Assembly (NCBI GenBank): GCA_049511415.1
Contig: JBEKYC010000027.1
Location: 1 to 64,000, forward strand
Direction of reading: 5' to 3'
Source of the DNA: Bog-159 sp049511415
GTDB taxonomy: Bacteria > Acidobacteriota > Terriglobia > Bryobacterales > Bryobacteraceae
DNA: 64,000 nt
The notes beneath the pieces were generated by a model, which was given only the letters and a program-made list of their open reading frames with translations, was not told the origin of the DNA and made no database searches. The translations under genes and the position numbers were made by a program. Shown piece by piece: positions 1 to 9,327 of this stretch. Each line of letters opens with the position of its first letter. Positions within the stretch are counted from its first letter, which is position 1.

Positions 1-105
1 CCCGGCGCTAGAGTCGTCATTCTGCGTTCCTGTGATTATCCAGCCGAGATCGCGGCGGATCTGAAATCCGCGCGCCGGGATTCCTCGCGTTATCATTGCC
101 GATAG
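1..105 (+). CDS. C-terminal tail of an unidentified gene (partial)
   Basis: Frame 1 is open from the left window edge to a TAG at 103-105, giving 34 residues that end in a basic stretch. The ATG of the aspartic protease follows the stop directly, which is typical of an operon junction and is the main reason to believe the reading. No motif is visible and the start lies outside the window, so no function can be given. It could also be a chance open frame, since 34 codons is short. Confidence 0.3.
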   Translation, partial: PGARVVILRSCDYPAEIAADLKSARRDSSRYHCR

Positions 106-591
106 ATGGGACTTTTTTACGTTGGTTGCCGGGTCCTCAATCCGGTGACTTCCAAGTCAACCGCAGTTCGGCGCCTGATGGTCGACACGGGTGCCGAGTC
201 CACGTGGATCGACGCGACGGCATTGGAGGCGATCGGGATTGAGCGGCGCAAGAAGGATCTCCAATTTCAGTTGGCGAACGGCCAGATCGTTACGCGCTCA
301 GTTGGCTACGCCGTGCTTATGGTGGATAAGTCCGAGACCGTGGACGAAGTCGTTTTCGCCGAAGCAGGCGATCTCCAACCGCTCGGTGCGCGCGCTTTGG
401 AAGGTCTGAACCTGCAGGTGGATGCTCGCCGGAAAAGGCTGGTGGCTGCCGGCCCGATCGTCAGTGCAGCGGCCGTGCCTCCGCGATTCGGACGGTTGGT
501 GCAGGTCCCCCCGGGAGCGCCGAAGACTCGCGGAAAGATCCGGACGAAGAGGCCGAAAAGGCCTCGGGACGCCGGATTGAAAGCTCGATGA
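106..591 (+). CDS. Clan AA retropepsin-like aspartic protease
   Basis: This is a single-domain protein of 161 residues. The signature of retroviral-type aspartic proteases, hydrophobic-D-T-G-A, lies at about residues 25-30 with catalytic Asp27. A beta-rich region follows, and a second glycine-containing strand (ALEGLNL) near residue 97 matches the family fold, in which a dimer forms one active site. The C-terminal 35 residues are very basic and probably disordered. There is no signal peptide, so it is probably cytoplasmic. It starts directly after the stop of the partial upstream frame and is probably co-transcribed with it. Bacterial single-domain members have largely unknown substrates. The family call is fairly safe; the role is not known. 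Confidence 0.75.
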   Translation: MGLFYVGCRVLNPVTSKSTAVRRLMVDTGAESTWIDATALEAIGIERRKKDLQFQLANGQIVTRSVGYAVLMVDKSETVDEVVFAEAGDLQPLGARALEGLNLQVDARRKRLVAAGPIVSAAAVPPRFGRLVQVPPGAPKTRGKIRTKRPKRPRDAGLKAR

Positions 592-871
592 GTGGCCAGA
601 GGCCCGGTTCCAAGTTCACTTGACGAAAAACGCCGGTCTCGTGGAAGTGACTCCGCGAGAGGGGCCTGGAAAGTCCCGTTCTGAGAAAGAGGGGAAGTCC
701 ACCCGGCTTTGCGCACCCTTAGTCTGCCTGTAGCGCGGCCCCCTCGCGAAATCTCGCGAATCCGTGAGGCAAACCCGTCGGCACGCAGCGAAGCGCTCCC
801 GCCAACCCATTCAAATTCAATGACATCCAAGCGGTCTCCTAAATGCATTCATCATCGCCAAGGATAACTGA

Positions 872-3800
872 ATGTGGATTGTAAGAGTAGCTCTTAATCG
901 CCCATATACTTTCGTGGTGCTGGCGCTGTTGATTCTGTTGGTCAGCCCGCTGGTGATCCTGCGCACTCCCACCGATATCTTTCCGAATATCGGAATACCC
1001 GTAGTCAGCGTGATCTGGAACTATGACGGTTTTCCTCCCCAGGAGATGTCGGACCGCATTGTCACCATCACTGAGCGCAGTATCACCACCACGGTCAACG
1101 ACATCGAACACATGGAGTCGCAGTCCTACAACGGCGTCGGCGTGATCAAGCTGTTTTTCCGGCCATCCGTGACCATTGCGACCGCGCTGGCGCAGGTCAC
1201 GGCAATCTGCCAGACGCAGCTTCGCCAACTGCCGCCGGGGACTACAGCGCCGCTGATTCTGAGCTATAGCGCGTCCACGGTGCCCGTGTTGCAGATCGGC
1301 CTGAGCAGCACGCGGCTGAGCGAGCAGCAGTTGTTCGATGTGGGAGCCAACACCATGCGCACCCAGTTGGCGACCGTGCAGGGCGCGTCGGTTCCCTGGC
1401 CGTATGGCGGCAAGCAGCGGCTGGTTTCCATCGACATCGATTCGGCGGCCATGCAAGCCAAGGGTCTCTCGCCGACCGATGTCGTGAACGCCGTCAGCGC
1501 GGAGAATCTGATTTTGCCATCCGGCACCGCCAAACTTGGGCCGCTCGAATACCAGGTGGAAATGAATGGCAGCACGCAGACCATCAACGAGCTGAACGAT
1601 CTGCCGGTGAAGACCGTAAACGGCGCAACCATTTACATACGGGACGTGGCGCACGTGCGCGACGGCTTCTCGCCGCAGACCAATGTCGTCCGTCAAGATG
1701 GCCACCGCAGCGCGCTGCTGAGTGTATACAAAACCGGCTCCGCATCCACGCTTACGATCGTACACGATGTGCGGGCGGCGCTGTCGAATATGGCAGCGGG
1801 ATTGCCGTCGACGCTGAAAATAACGCCGCTGTTCGACCAATCCATCTTCGTGCGCGCGGCCGTCCAGGGCGTCATCCGCGAAGCGCTCACCGCGGCCTGC
1901 TTAACGGCGGCGATGATTCTGCTGTTTCTGGGCAATTGGCGCAGCACCCTGATCATCGCCATTTCGATCCCGCTGGCCATCCTGGTTTCTATCATTTGCC
2001 TGAGCGCGCTGGGCGAAACCATGAACCTGATGACGCTGGGTGGGCTGGCGCTGGCGGTGGGTATCCTGGTGGACGACGCTACCGTGGAGATCGAGAACAT
2101 CGAGCGCAACCGGCTCCTTGGGAAGGATCTGCGGGAGGCCATCCTGCACGGCGCCCAAGAGATCGCCGTGCCGGCCTTTGTTTCTACGCTCTGTATCTGC
2201 ATCGTTTTCGTCCCCATGTTTTTCCTCAGCGGAGTGACGCGCTTCCTGTTTGTGCCGCTGGCTGAAGCCGTGATCTTCGCCATGTTGGCTTCTTATCTGC
2301 TATCGCGCACCCTGGTGCCCACCATGGTGATGTTTCTCCTGCGCCATCACAATCTGCATGCGCAGCCGGGCTTTTTCGGACGCTTTCACCAGCGGTTCGA
2401 AAATTCTTTCGAGGGCTTGCGCGACAGCTACCGGAATGCGCTGGAAGGTTGCATGCGCCACGGCCGCGCCTTCGCCGCCGCATTCCTGGCCTTGTGCGTG
2501 GCATCCCTGGGTTTCGTCTTCGTGCTGGGCCAGGATCTGTTTCCGCAGGTGGACGCCGGATTGATGCGTCTGCACGTGCGCGCCCGCACCGGCCTGCGCA
2601 TTGAAGAGACCGCGCGCCTCACCGACGAGATCGAGAACAACATCCGTACGATGATCCCGTCGGCCGAACTGGATACCATGCTCGACAACATCGGCCTGCC
2701 GTATAGCGGCATCAACCTTTCTTATAGCAACGCGGGGACGATCGGCACGCCGGATGCGGAGATCCTGGTTTCGCTGAAGGAAGGCCACCGGCCGACTAAC
2801 GAGTACGTGAAGCTGCTGCGTGAGGAATTGCCGCGGCGATTCCCGTCCACGCAATTCTTCTTCCAGCCGGCCGACATCGTAACGCAGATTCTCAACTTCG
2901 GCGTGCCCGCGCCTATCGACGTGCAGATCGCCGGCGCCGACCAACTGGGCAACTACAATGTGGCCCGCCAATTGGCCAACCGGATTCGCGCAATTCCTGG
3001 CGCCGTGGATGTCCATGTGCAGCAGGCCTACGACGCTCCCACGCTGCACCTGGACGTCGATCGTACCTTCGCGCAATCGGTCGGATTGAGCCAGCACGAC
3101 GTGGCCGAGAACCTGCTGGTCTCCTTGAGCTCCAGCTTCCAGACGGCGCCCACGTTTTGGCTCAATCCGAAGAGCGGCATAAGCTACAACGTCGCGGTGC
3201 AAACGCCGCAGTACCGCGTGGACTCGGTGAAAGCGCTGCTCGACACACCAATCAGCACGCCGGCGTCACCCCAGCCGCAGATCCTGGGAAACCTTGCGTC
3301 GTTTCGCCATATGAGCCAGCCCAGCGTCATTTCCCATTACAATGTGCAGCCGCTGGTGGACGTGTTCGCCTCGGTGCAGGGCCGCGATCTCGGCGGCGTG
3401 GCGCGCGACGTCCGCCGCGCCATCCAGCCGCTCCAAAAGCAGCTTCCGCGCGGGAGCCATCTGACTATCACCGGCCAGGTATCCACCATGTCGCAGTCGT
3501 TTATCGGACTGGGCGAAGGGGTGGCGATGGCGATCGTGCTCGCTTACTTGTTGATCGTGGTGAATTTCCAATCGTGGCTCGATCCGTTCATCATCATCAC
3601 CGCGCTGCCCGGCGCATTGGCTGGGATCACCTGGGCCTTGCTGCTGACGCACACGACTTTGAATGTGCCGTCGCTCACCGGCGCCATTATGTGCGTGGGC
3701 GTGGCGACGGCCAACAGCATTCTGATGGTCTCCTTCGCCCGCGAACGCATGAACGAAGGGATGCCCCCCCGGGAGGCGGCGGTGGCGGCCGGACATACGC

Positions 3801-3994
3801 GCATGCGGCCCGTTTTGATGACCGCGCTGGCCATGATCATCGGCATGGCGCCCATGGCGATGGGGCTTGGCGAAGGCGGAGAACAGAACGCGCCGCTGGG
3901 CCGGGCTGTGATCGGCGGGTTGCTGTTCGCTACGGTCGCAACGCTGTTTTTCGTACCTACTGTCTTCGGTTTAATTCACGGCGCAAGAGAATAA
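872..3994 (+). CDS. RND efflux transporter permease (AcrB/HAE-1-like)
   Basis: This 1040-residue inner-membrane proton-driven efflux pump subunit has the usual RND duplication: TM1 near residues 12-28, a large periplasmic loop, TM2-6 around 330-480, a second loop, and TM7-12 up to the C terminus. The TM4 acidic pair of the proton relay is present as Asp401-Asp402. The position of the AcrB relay lysine (K940, in an A-K-N context) is Ala947 in T-A-N here, so part of the classical relay is missing. This variant is shared, as far as I recall, by a subset of bacterial RND permeases. The ATG is preceded by AAGGA. It is followed by adaptor and channel genes in one operon, with only 2 bases between permease stop and adaptor start. 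Substrate is unknown, and no regulator sits beside it. Confidence 0.93.
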   Translation: MWIVRVALNRPYTFVVLALLILLVSPLVILRTPTDIFPNIGIPVVSVIWNYDGFPPQEMSDRIVTITERSITTTVNDIEHMESQSYNGVGVIKLFFRPSVTIATALAQVTAICQTQLRQLPPGTTAPLILSYSASTVPVLQIGLSSTRLSEQQLFDVGANTMRTQLATVQGASVPWPYGGKQRLVSIDIDSAAMQAKGLSPTDVVNAVSAENLILPSGTAKLGPLEYQVEMNGSTQTINELNDLPVKTVNGATIYIRDVAHVRDGFSPQTNVVRQDGHRSALLSVYKTGSASTLTIVHDVRAALSNMAAGLPSTLKITPLFDQSIFVRAAVQGVIREALTAACLTAAMILLFLGNWRSTLIIAISIPLAILVSIICLSALGETMNLMTLGGLALAVGILVDDATVEIENIERNRLLGKDLREAILHGAQEIAVPAFVSTLCICIVFVPMFFLSGVTRFLFVPLAEAVIFAMLASYLLSRTLVPTMVMFLLRHHNLHAQPGFFGRFHQRFENSFEGLRDSYRNALEGCMRHGRAFAAAFLALCVASLGFVFVLGQDLFPQVDAGLMRLHVRARTGLRIEETARLTDEIENNIRTMIPSAELDTMLDNIGLPYSGINLSYSNAGTIGTPDAEILVSLKEGHRPTNEYVKLLREELPRRFPSTQFFFQPADIVTQILNFGVPAPIDVQIAGADQLGNYNVARQLANRIRAIPGAVDVHVQQAYDAPTLHLDVDRTFAQSVGLSQHDVAENLLVSLSSSFQTAPTFWLNPKSGISYNVAVQTPQYRVDSVKALLDTPISTPASPQPQILGNLASFRHMSQPSVISHYNVQPLVDVFASVQGRDLGGVARDVRRAIQPLQKQLPRGSHLTITGQVSTMSQSFIGLGEGVAMAIVLAYLLIVVNFQSWLDPFIIITALPGALAGITWALLLTHTTLNVPSLTGAIMCVGVATANSILMVSFARERMNEGMPPREAAVAAGHTRMRPVLMTALAMIIGMAPMAMGLGEGGEQNAPLGRAVIGGLLFATVATLFFVPTVFGLIHGARE

Positions 3995-3996
3995 TT

Positions 3997-5193
3997 ATGG
4001 CTACTCAAGAGATCCCATTAGTTGAACTGGCACCCGAAATCGCTAACACCAAGACACCCACAGCCGGGCGTTGGATGGTGGCGGCGCTGTTGGCCGTGTT
4101 CGGCCTGTTCGCCGCCGGAGCGCTCAGCATCAAAGCGCGCGCTAAGGAGCAAACGGCGTTGTCCGCCGAAACGCAGCGCCTGGCTGTGACCACGGTTTCC
4201 GCGGGCTTCCCGCAACCCGAGCCGCGGTCGAACGAACTGGAGTTGCCGGGCAGCGTGCAAGCATATACGGAGTCGCCAATCTACGCGCGGACGAATGGCT
4301 ATCTGCTGCGCTGGTATAAAGACATCGGCGCGAACGTCCAGAAGGGCGACCTGCTGGCCGACCTCGATACGCCCGAAGTGGACCAGGAGCTCTCCCAAGC
4401 GCAAGCGGCGCGTCAGCAGATGGTCGCGGCGCTGGATCTGGCGCACACCAGCGCGGACCGCTGGCGCGATTTGCGCCGCACGGATTCGGTTTCGCAGCAG
4501 GAGTTGGACCAGAGAACCAGCGACTACGCGCAAGCCCAGGCGAACATGGCGGCCGCGGACGCGAATGTCCGGCGGTTGCAGGAGCTCGAATCGTTCAAGC
4601 ACGTTTACGCTCCCTTTTCCGGCGTGCTCACGAAGCGCAACGTGGACATTGGCGCGCTGGTGAATGCCGGCAACGGCGGATCGGGCAAAGAGCTTTTTAA
4701 CCTGGCCCTGATCGATCCATTGCGCGTATACGTGAGTGTTCCGGAGGCCGATGCCCCAAGCATCCGCATGGGCATGCGGGCCTGGATCGGGCTGGCCGAG
4801 TATCCGGCCTCTCGCTTCAGTGGGACCGTGGTGCGGACGGCCAATGCCATCGACCAGAACACGCGCACCCTTCTCACGGAAGTGGATATGCCGAATAAGG
4901 CCGGACGGCTCTTGCCGGGCGCCTATGCGCAAGTCCACTTCGACGTGCCGGTGAACGGCAGCCGGCTCTCGGTGCCGTCGAGCGCGATGCTGTTCCGGTC
5001 CGAAGGGCCGACCGTAGCCGTAGTGGGGCCGGGCGACAAAGTGCAACTGCGGCCCATCGTGATCGGGCGTGATTTCGGCACGAGCCTGGAAATCCTGCAA
5101 GGTGTCCGGGCGACCGATCGCGTGGTGCAGAATCCCCCGGATTCATTGGAGAACGGCCAGGTAGTGCGCGTGGCCGCGGTGAAACCTTCATGA
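3997..5193 (+). CDS. RND efflux periplasmic adaptor (membrane fusion protein)
   Basis: This 398-residue adaptor links the inner-membrane pump to the outer-membrane channel. An N-terminal membrane anchor lies at about residues 25-45. It is followed by a biotinyl-lipoyl half-motif (IYARTNGYL...GDLLADL), an alpha-helical hairpin rich in Gln/Ala (about 130-200), the second lipoyl half (YAPFSGVL), a beta-barrel and a membrane-proximal domain. The frame is open upstream to 3157 inside the permease gene, but the ATG at 3997, just after the permease stop, gives a normal MFP N terminus and was chosen. Its stop overlaps the channel gene start (ATGA), so the two are translationally coupled. Confidence 0.93.
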   Translation: MATQEIPLVELAPEIANTKTPTAGRWMVAALLAVFGLFAAGALSIKARAKEQTALSAETQRLAVTTVSAGFPQPEPRSNELELPGSVQAYTESPIYARTNGYLLRWYKDIGANVQKGDLLADLDTPEVDQELSQAQAARQQMVAALDLAHTSADRWRDLRRTDSVSQQELDQRTSDYAQAQANMAAADANVRRLQELESFKHVYAPFSGVLTKRNVDIGALVNAGNGGSGKELFNLALIDPLRVYVSVPEADAPSIRMGMRAWIGLAEYPASRFSGTVVRTANAIDQNTRTLLTEVDMPNKAGRLLPGAYAQVHFDVPVNGSRLSVPSSAMLFRSEGPTVAVVGPGDKVQLRPIVIGRDFGTSLEILQGVRATDRVVQNPPDSLENGQVVRVAAVKPS

Positions 5194-6665
5194 AACGCAC
5201 GGAAAGCATACTGTTAGTTGGCGCGACGATTCTACTGGCCGCATGCCATCCCGTCGGACCGGACTACCACACGCCGCCGGCTCCGCAGCCGCAGCCGGCG
5301 ACATGGCGCACGGAAGGCCCCTGGCGACAGGGCGATCCAAAAGATCAAATCCCGAAGGGCGCATGGTGGGAGATCTTTCACGATGCCGAGCTGAATCGCC
5401 TGGAGACCATGGTGCTGGCCTCAAACCAAGACCTGGTCTCGGCGAGTGCGCGATTGCAGCAGGCGCGCGCACTGGCTTCGGTGGCGATTAGCAATTTCTA
5501 CCCGCAGGCCGGCGTATCGCCTTCGTTCCAGAGATTCCGCCTGTCGGCGAATCGGCCATCGCTAGGCGGAGTCGTGGACGGGCCTATCACGCAAAACGCG
5601 TGGACCCTGCCATTCGTGCTGAGTTACGAGCCGGATCTTTTCGGCCGGACCAAGCGCAGCGTGGAGAGCGCGAATGCGTCGTATCAAGCCGCCGGCGCGG
5701 ACGTTGAAAACGTGAAACTGGTGCTGACCGCGGAGACCGCCGCCGACTTCTACACGCTCTGCGAAGTGGATGCGGAGATCCGCATTCTGGACGATACTGT
5801 CGCGGCGATGGAGAGGGCTACGGCACTGGTGCAGAACCGTCACGATGGCGGGGTCGCCTCGGGTCTGGACCTCGCTCAGCAGCAGGCGTTATTGGATGCC
5901 ACTCGCACCCAAGCTACCCTGGAGCGGCAACTGCGCGCGAACTATGAACACGCGCTGGCGGTGTTGTGCGGCGCCCCCGCCCCGGATTTCCGCGTCGCGC
6001 AAGGCTCGCTGGAGAAGTATATCCCGGCAATCCCGACGGGCGTGCCGTCCGATGTGCTGGAACGCCGTCCCGACATCGCGCGGCAGGAGCGCCTGATGGC
6101 GGCGGCTAATGCGCAAATCGGCATCGCCAAGTCGGCCTATTATCCGAGCTTGCAACTGGCTGCCAGCGCCGGACTCGAGAGCACCGGCATCGGGAATCTA
6201 TTCTCCCTGCCGAGCTCGCTGTGGGCGGTCGGCGCGACGCTGGCGCAGCCGCTGTTTTCCGGTGGGCGCATCCGCGCCGGTGTGGATTTCGCGAATGCGG
6301 GTTACCAGGACTCCGTGGCGCAGTATCGCCAGACCGTGCTGGTAGCATTTCAAGAAGTCGAGGATGCGCTGGCCGGACTGCAAGTGTTTGCCGGCGCAGC
6401 AAAGTCGCAGGCGGCTGCCGTCGCGGACTCCCAGCGCGCGCTGGATATCGCATCGAACCGTTATACCGGCGGCCTGGTGACGTATCTCGATGTGGTCACC
6501 GCGCAGCAAAGCCTACTCTCCAACCAACGCGAGGCCGCGCAGATTCAAGGCGGCCAGTTAGTGGCGTCCGTCATGTTGGTCAAAGCGCTCGGCGGAGGAT
6601 GGGACGCCCACAGCCTCGCCGATATGCGCGTCAAGCCCAGCCTCAAGACAGCCTTCCTGCCTTAA
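5190..6665 (+). CDS. Outer-membrane efflux lipoprotein (NodT/OprM family)
   Basis: This 491-residue TolC-like channel closes the tripartite pump. It has a lipoprotein signal with lipobox L-A-A-C (Cys19), followed by the VGPDYHTPP motif typical of NodT/OprM proteins. Two outer-membrane efflux (OEP) repeats with long coiled-coil segments follow, with conserved E-R-R-P-D-I-A near residue 290 and a second-repeat region around 400-470 (NRYTGGLVTYLDV). The length is standard for the family. It overlaps the adaptor gene by 4 bases and is the last gene of the operon, followed by about 140 bases without a gene. Confidence 0.93.
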   Translation: MKRTESILLVGATILLAACHPVGPDYHTPPAPQPQPATWRTEGPWRQGDPKDQIPKGAWWEIFHDAELNRLETMVLASNQDLVSASARLQQARALASVAISNFYPQAGVSPSFQRFRLSANRPSLGGVVDGPITQNAWTLPFVLSYEPDLFGRTKRSVESANASYQAAGADVENVKLVLTAETAADFYTLCEVDAEIRILDDTVAAMERATALVQNRHDGGVASGLDLAQQQALLDATRTQATLERQLRANYEHALAVLCGAPAPDFRVAQGSLEKYIPAIPTGVPSDVLERRPDIARQERLMAAANAQIGIAKSAYYPSLQLAASAGLESTGIGNLFSLPSSLWAVGATLAQPLFSGGRIRAGVDFANAGYQDSVAQYRQTVLVAFQEVEDALAGLQVFAGAAKSQAAAVADSQRALDIASNRYTGGLVTYLDVVTAQQSLLSNQREAAQIQGGQLVASVMLVKALGGGWDAHSLADMRVKPSLKTAFLP

Positions 6666-6809
6666 CAATGGCCGCCCTACAAGTCGCGGGTTCTCGTGAA
6701 TTCATGAAGCATCTCGCGGGCCTGTTTCGCGATGTTTCTTCGTCTGAAGACTCTAACTTGCACACCGGCAACGCGCATCGGATGGCCCGCGAATTGCCCT
6801 TTTAACGGC

Positions 6810-7790
6810 ATGATATACAGACCTCTTGGACAATCCGGAATTACAGCATCCGTCGTCGCGCACGGCACGTGGGCCATCGGCGGATGGATGTGGGGAGGCA
6901 CCGACGTGCAAAAGTCGGTCCACTCCATTCAAGCTTCGCTCGACGCCGGCGTCAACTTCATCGACACGGCGCCGGCCTATGGGCTCGGTCTTTCCGAGCA
7001 CATCGTAGGCGAGGCTATTCGTGGGCGCCGCGACAAGGTGATTTTGGCCACCAAATGCGGCTTGGTTTGGCACACGGCGAAGGGCAACTTCTTTGTCGAT
7101 CAGAACGGCACGCGCATTCACCGTTATCTTGGCGCGGAGTCGATCCGCTACGAAGTGGAACATAGCTTGCGGCGCCTCGAGACCGACTACATCGATCTCT
7201 ATCAGACGCACTGGCAGGATTCCACCACGCCGATCGAAGAGACCATGGGCACACTGCTCGACCTGAAGAAGCAGGGCAAGATTCGCGCCATTGGCGTCTC
7301 CAACTGCACGGTCGAGCAGGTGCGGCAATACCGCGCCGTGGGACCGGTGGACGCCGCGCAGGAACAGTACAGCCTCCTGCATCGTGAATTGGAGCGCGAA
7401 TACCTGCCATATTGCGCGCAGAATCACACGGCAGTACTCGCATACTCGCCACTGGCCAACGGGCTGTTAACCGGGAAAGTCGATCCGGAGCGCAGTTTCC
7501 CCGAGGACGACTTGCGGCGCCACGCCCCGCTGTTCAGCCGCGAGTCGCGCCTTCGCGTAAGAGACATGTTCGAGCAACTGGCGCCGGTGACCCGGAAGTA
7601 CAGCTTCACGGACGGCCAGTTAGCGATCGCCTGGACCCTCGCGCAGCCCGGCATCACGCACGCGCTGGTCGGCGCGCGTGACGAACGCCAGGCCGCGGAG
7701 AACGCCTGGGCAGGTAGTGTGTTGCTGGATGCGGCCGATGTGATGCGAGTCACTGAAGCCGCGCACGCCGGGGAGTTGGTGGAGGCTTGA
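6810..7790 (+). CDS. Aldo/keto reductase
   Basis: This is a 326-residue NADPH-dependent oxidoreductase with a TIM-barrel fold. The complete catalytic tetrad is visible: Asp52 and Tyr57 in DTAPAYG, Lys82 in ATKCG, and His134 in QTHWQD. The GVSNC segment after strand 6 and the GARDERQ segment near the C terminus fit cofactor binding. The frame is open 26 codons further upstream, but the ATG at 6810 gives the usual IYRPLGQSG start of this family (general-stress/YghZ-like). One base separates it from the sugar dehydrogenase gene, so they are probably co-transcribed. The substrate cannot be read from sequence. Confidence 0.9.
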   Translation: MIYRPLGQSGITASVVAHGTWAIGGWMWGGTDVQKSVHSIQASLDAGVNFIDTAPAYGLGLSEHIVGEAIRGRRDKVILATKCGLVWHTAKGNFFVDQNGTRIHRYLGAESIRYEVEHSLRRLETDYIDLYQTHWQDSTTPIEETMGTLLDLKKQGKIRAIGVSNCTVEQVRQYRAVGPVDAAQEQYSLLHRELEREYLPYCAQNHTAVLAYSPLANGLLTGKVDPERSFPEDDLRRHAPLFSRESRLRVRDMFEQLAPVTRKYSFTDGQLAIAWTLAQPGITHALVGARDERQAAENAWAGSVLLDAADVMRVTEAAHAGELVEA

Positions 7791-7791
7791 T

Positions 7792-9129
7792 ATGAGAATG
7801 CTTCGTTCGCACTTAGGTATCGCAACTTTCTTGTGCGCCGTGGCCGGGTTCGCCGTGGGCTTCCGGGTGCTCCCCATGCTTTCGGGGGGCACGCTTGGCG
7901 CCACCGGGCAGATGACCGCCCCATTTACGGACTATCGCCACGAGCAGCCGGGTACGATTCGCAAGATCACGTTAACCGACCTGCCGGAGCCGTATCGCAC
8001 GCAGTCGGCGGATAACCGTCCGCACCTCGTCCCACGGCCCGCGGGCGCCTGGCCGAAGGCTCTTCCCGGATTCACGGTGACCCAATACGTCACGGGGCTG
8101 CGGACCCCGCGGCTCATCCGGCGCGCTCCCAACGGCGATCTGTTCCTGGCCGAGAGCGAACCGGGGCGCATCCGTGTGCTGCGCGGCGTAGGCGCGGACG
8201 GCAAGGCGCAGACAGTCGAGATCTTCGCCACGGGATTGACGCAACCCTTCGGCATCGCCTTCTACCCGCCCGGCCCCAACCCGCAATATGTCTATGTGGC
8301 GAACACGGGTTCGGTGGTAAGGTTCCCATACCGTAACGGCGACCTGAAAGCGCGCGGCGGGCCGGAAACCATTGTTCCCGATATCCCTTCCGGCGGCCGT
8401 TTGACCGGCGGCGGACACTGGACACGCGATCTCGCCTTCACGCTTAATGGAAGCAAGATGTTTGTATCGGTCGGCTCGCACTCCAATGACGATGACGCCG
8501 ACAATAACCCGCAGGAATACCATCGCGCCGATATCCTGGAGTTCAATCCGGATGGCAGCGGCGGACGGATTTATGCGTATGGCATCCGCAACCCGGTCGG
8601 CATTGCGACCAATCCCGGCACTGGCGAATTGTGGGCGTCGGTGAACGAGCGCGACGGCCTCGGCGACAATCTGGTGCCGGATTACATCACGCACGTCCAG
8701 CCAGGCGGCTTTTACGGCTGGCCCTGGTTCTACATGGGCGGGCGCCAGGATCCGCGCCAGCAGGGTAAACATCCGGAACTACAGAGTAAAGTAATTACGC
8801 CGGACGTCCTGCTGCAGCCGCACAACGCCTCCTTGGAGATGACCTTCTACGACGGCCGGCAGTTTCCCGCTAAGTACCGGGGCGATATCTTCGCCGGCGA
8901 ACATGGCTCATGGAACAAGGCCGTGCGCACGGGTTACGAAGTCATCCGGGTTCCAATGAAACAGGGTCACGCCACAGGCGCGTATGAGGATTTCCTGACG
9001 GGCTTTGTGACTACTGATGGCGACGTATGGGGCCGGCCGGTGGGCGTCGCAGTGGCGCAGGACGGCTCGCTGATTGTGACCGACGATGGGTCGAACAGTG
9101 TGTGGCGTGTCAGCTATTCAGGCAGGTGA
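7792..9129 (+). CDS. PQQ-dependent sugar (glucose/sorbosone) dehydrogenase-like, secreted
   Basis: This 445-residue protein has an N-terminal hydrophobic signal/anchor (about residues 8-28) and a six-bladed beta-propeller of the soluble glucose/sorbosone dehydrogenase family. Family landmarks are PRLIRRAPNGDLFLAES at the first blade, GGGHWTRDLAF, YGIRNPVG, GWPW and AGEHGSWN. These place the substrate/PQQ pocket in the periplasm or outside. It follows the aldo/keto reductase by one base, suggesting joint oxidation/reduction of a carbohydrate or aldehyde, which is inference. Many acidobacterial members are annotated as sorbosone dehydrogenase without proof of substrate. Confidence 0.88.
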   Translation: MRMLRSHLGIATFLCAVAGFAVGFRVLPMLSGGTLGATGQMTAPFTDYRHEQPGTIRKITLTDLPEPYRTQSADNRPHLVPRPAGAWPKALPGFTVTQYVTGLRTPRLIRRAPNGDLFLAESEPGRIRVLRGVGADGKAQTVEIFATGLTQPFGIAFYPPGPNPQYVYVANTGSVVRFPYRNGDLKARGGPETIVPDIPSGGRLTGGGHWTRDLAFTLNGSKMFVSVGSHSNDDDADNNPQEYHRADILEFNPDGSGGRIYAYGIRNPVGIATNPGTGELWASVNERDGLGDNLVPDYITHVQPGGFYGWPWFYMGGRQDPRQQGKHPELQSKVITPDVLLQPHNASLEMTFYDGRQFPAKYRGDIFAGEHGSWNKAVRTGYEVIRVPMKQGHATGAYEDFLTGFVTTDGDVWGRPVGVAVAQDGSLIVTDDGSNSVWRVSYSGR

Positions 9130-9249
9130 TCGTCCACTATGTGCAGTAAAAAATCGGACCGTAGACCAGGGTGGCTCTTTGCTGTCTCGGCTGGTTGCGG
9201 CTTTGTTCGTATCCCAGGCCGCAGGTTAGTTCCGTAGAGGTCGGTGTCC

Positions 9250-9285
9250 TACGTGGAGGCGAAGACGTAAGTCCGCCTCCGCGTA
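9250..9285. terminator. Strong hairpin between convergent genes, possible bidirectional terminator
   Basis: The arms at 9250-9261 and 9274-9285 pair over 12 bp with one G.T wobble, around a 12-base loop. The hairpin sits midway between the stop of the sugar dehydrogenase (9129) and the stop of the opposing phosphatase (9328). There is no T-run on either side, so it is not a textbook intrinsic terminator. It may be a 3'-end stabilising or REP-like palindrome. Confidence 0.42.
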
Positions 9286-9327
9286 CTTGCCCAACCAAAC
9301 ACCGCCGATATGCAACTTCTTGCGGTA

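Noticed and set aside
306..848. 180-codon reverse frame over the aspartic protease
   Set aside because: Shadow of the forward gene; Ser/Arg/Gly-rich composition and no motif.
839..1840. 333-codon reverse frame opposite the RND permease
   Set aside because: Rich in His/Arg/Gln and lacking any domain; typical antisense shadow of a GC-rich gene.
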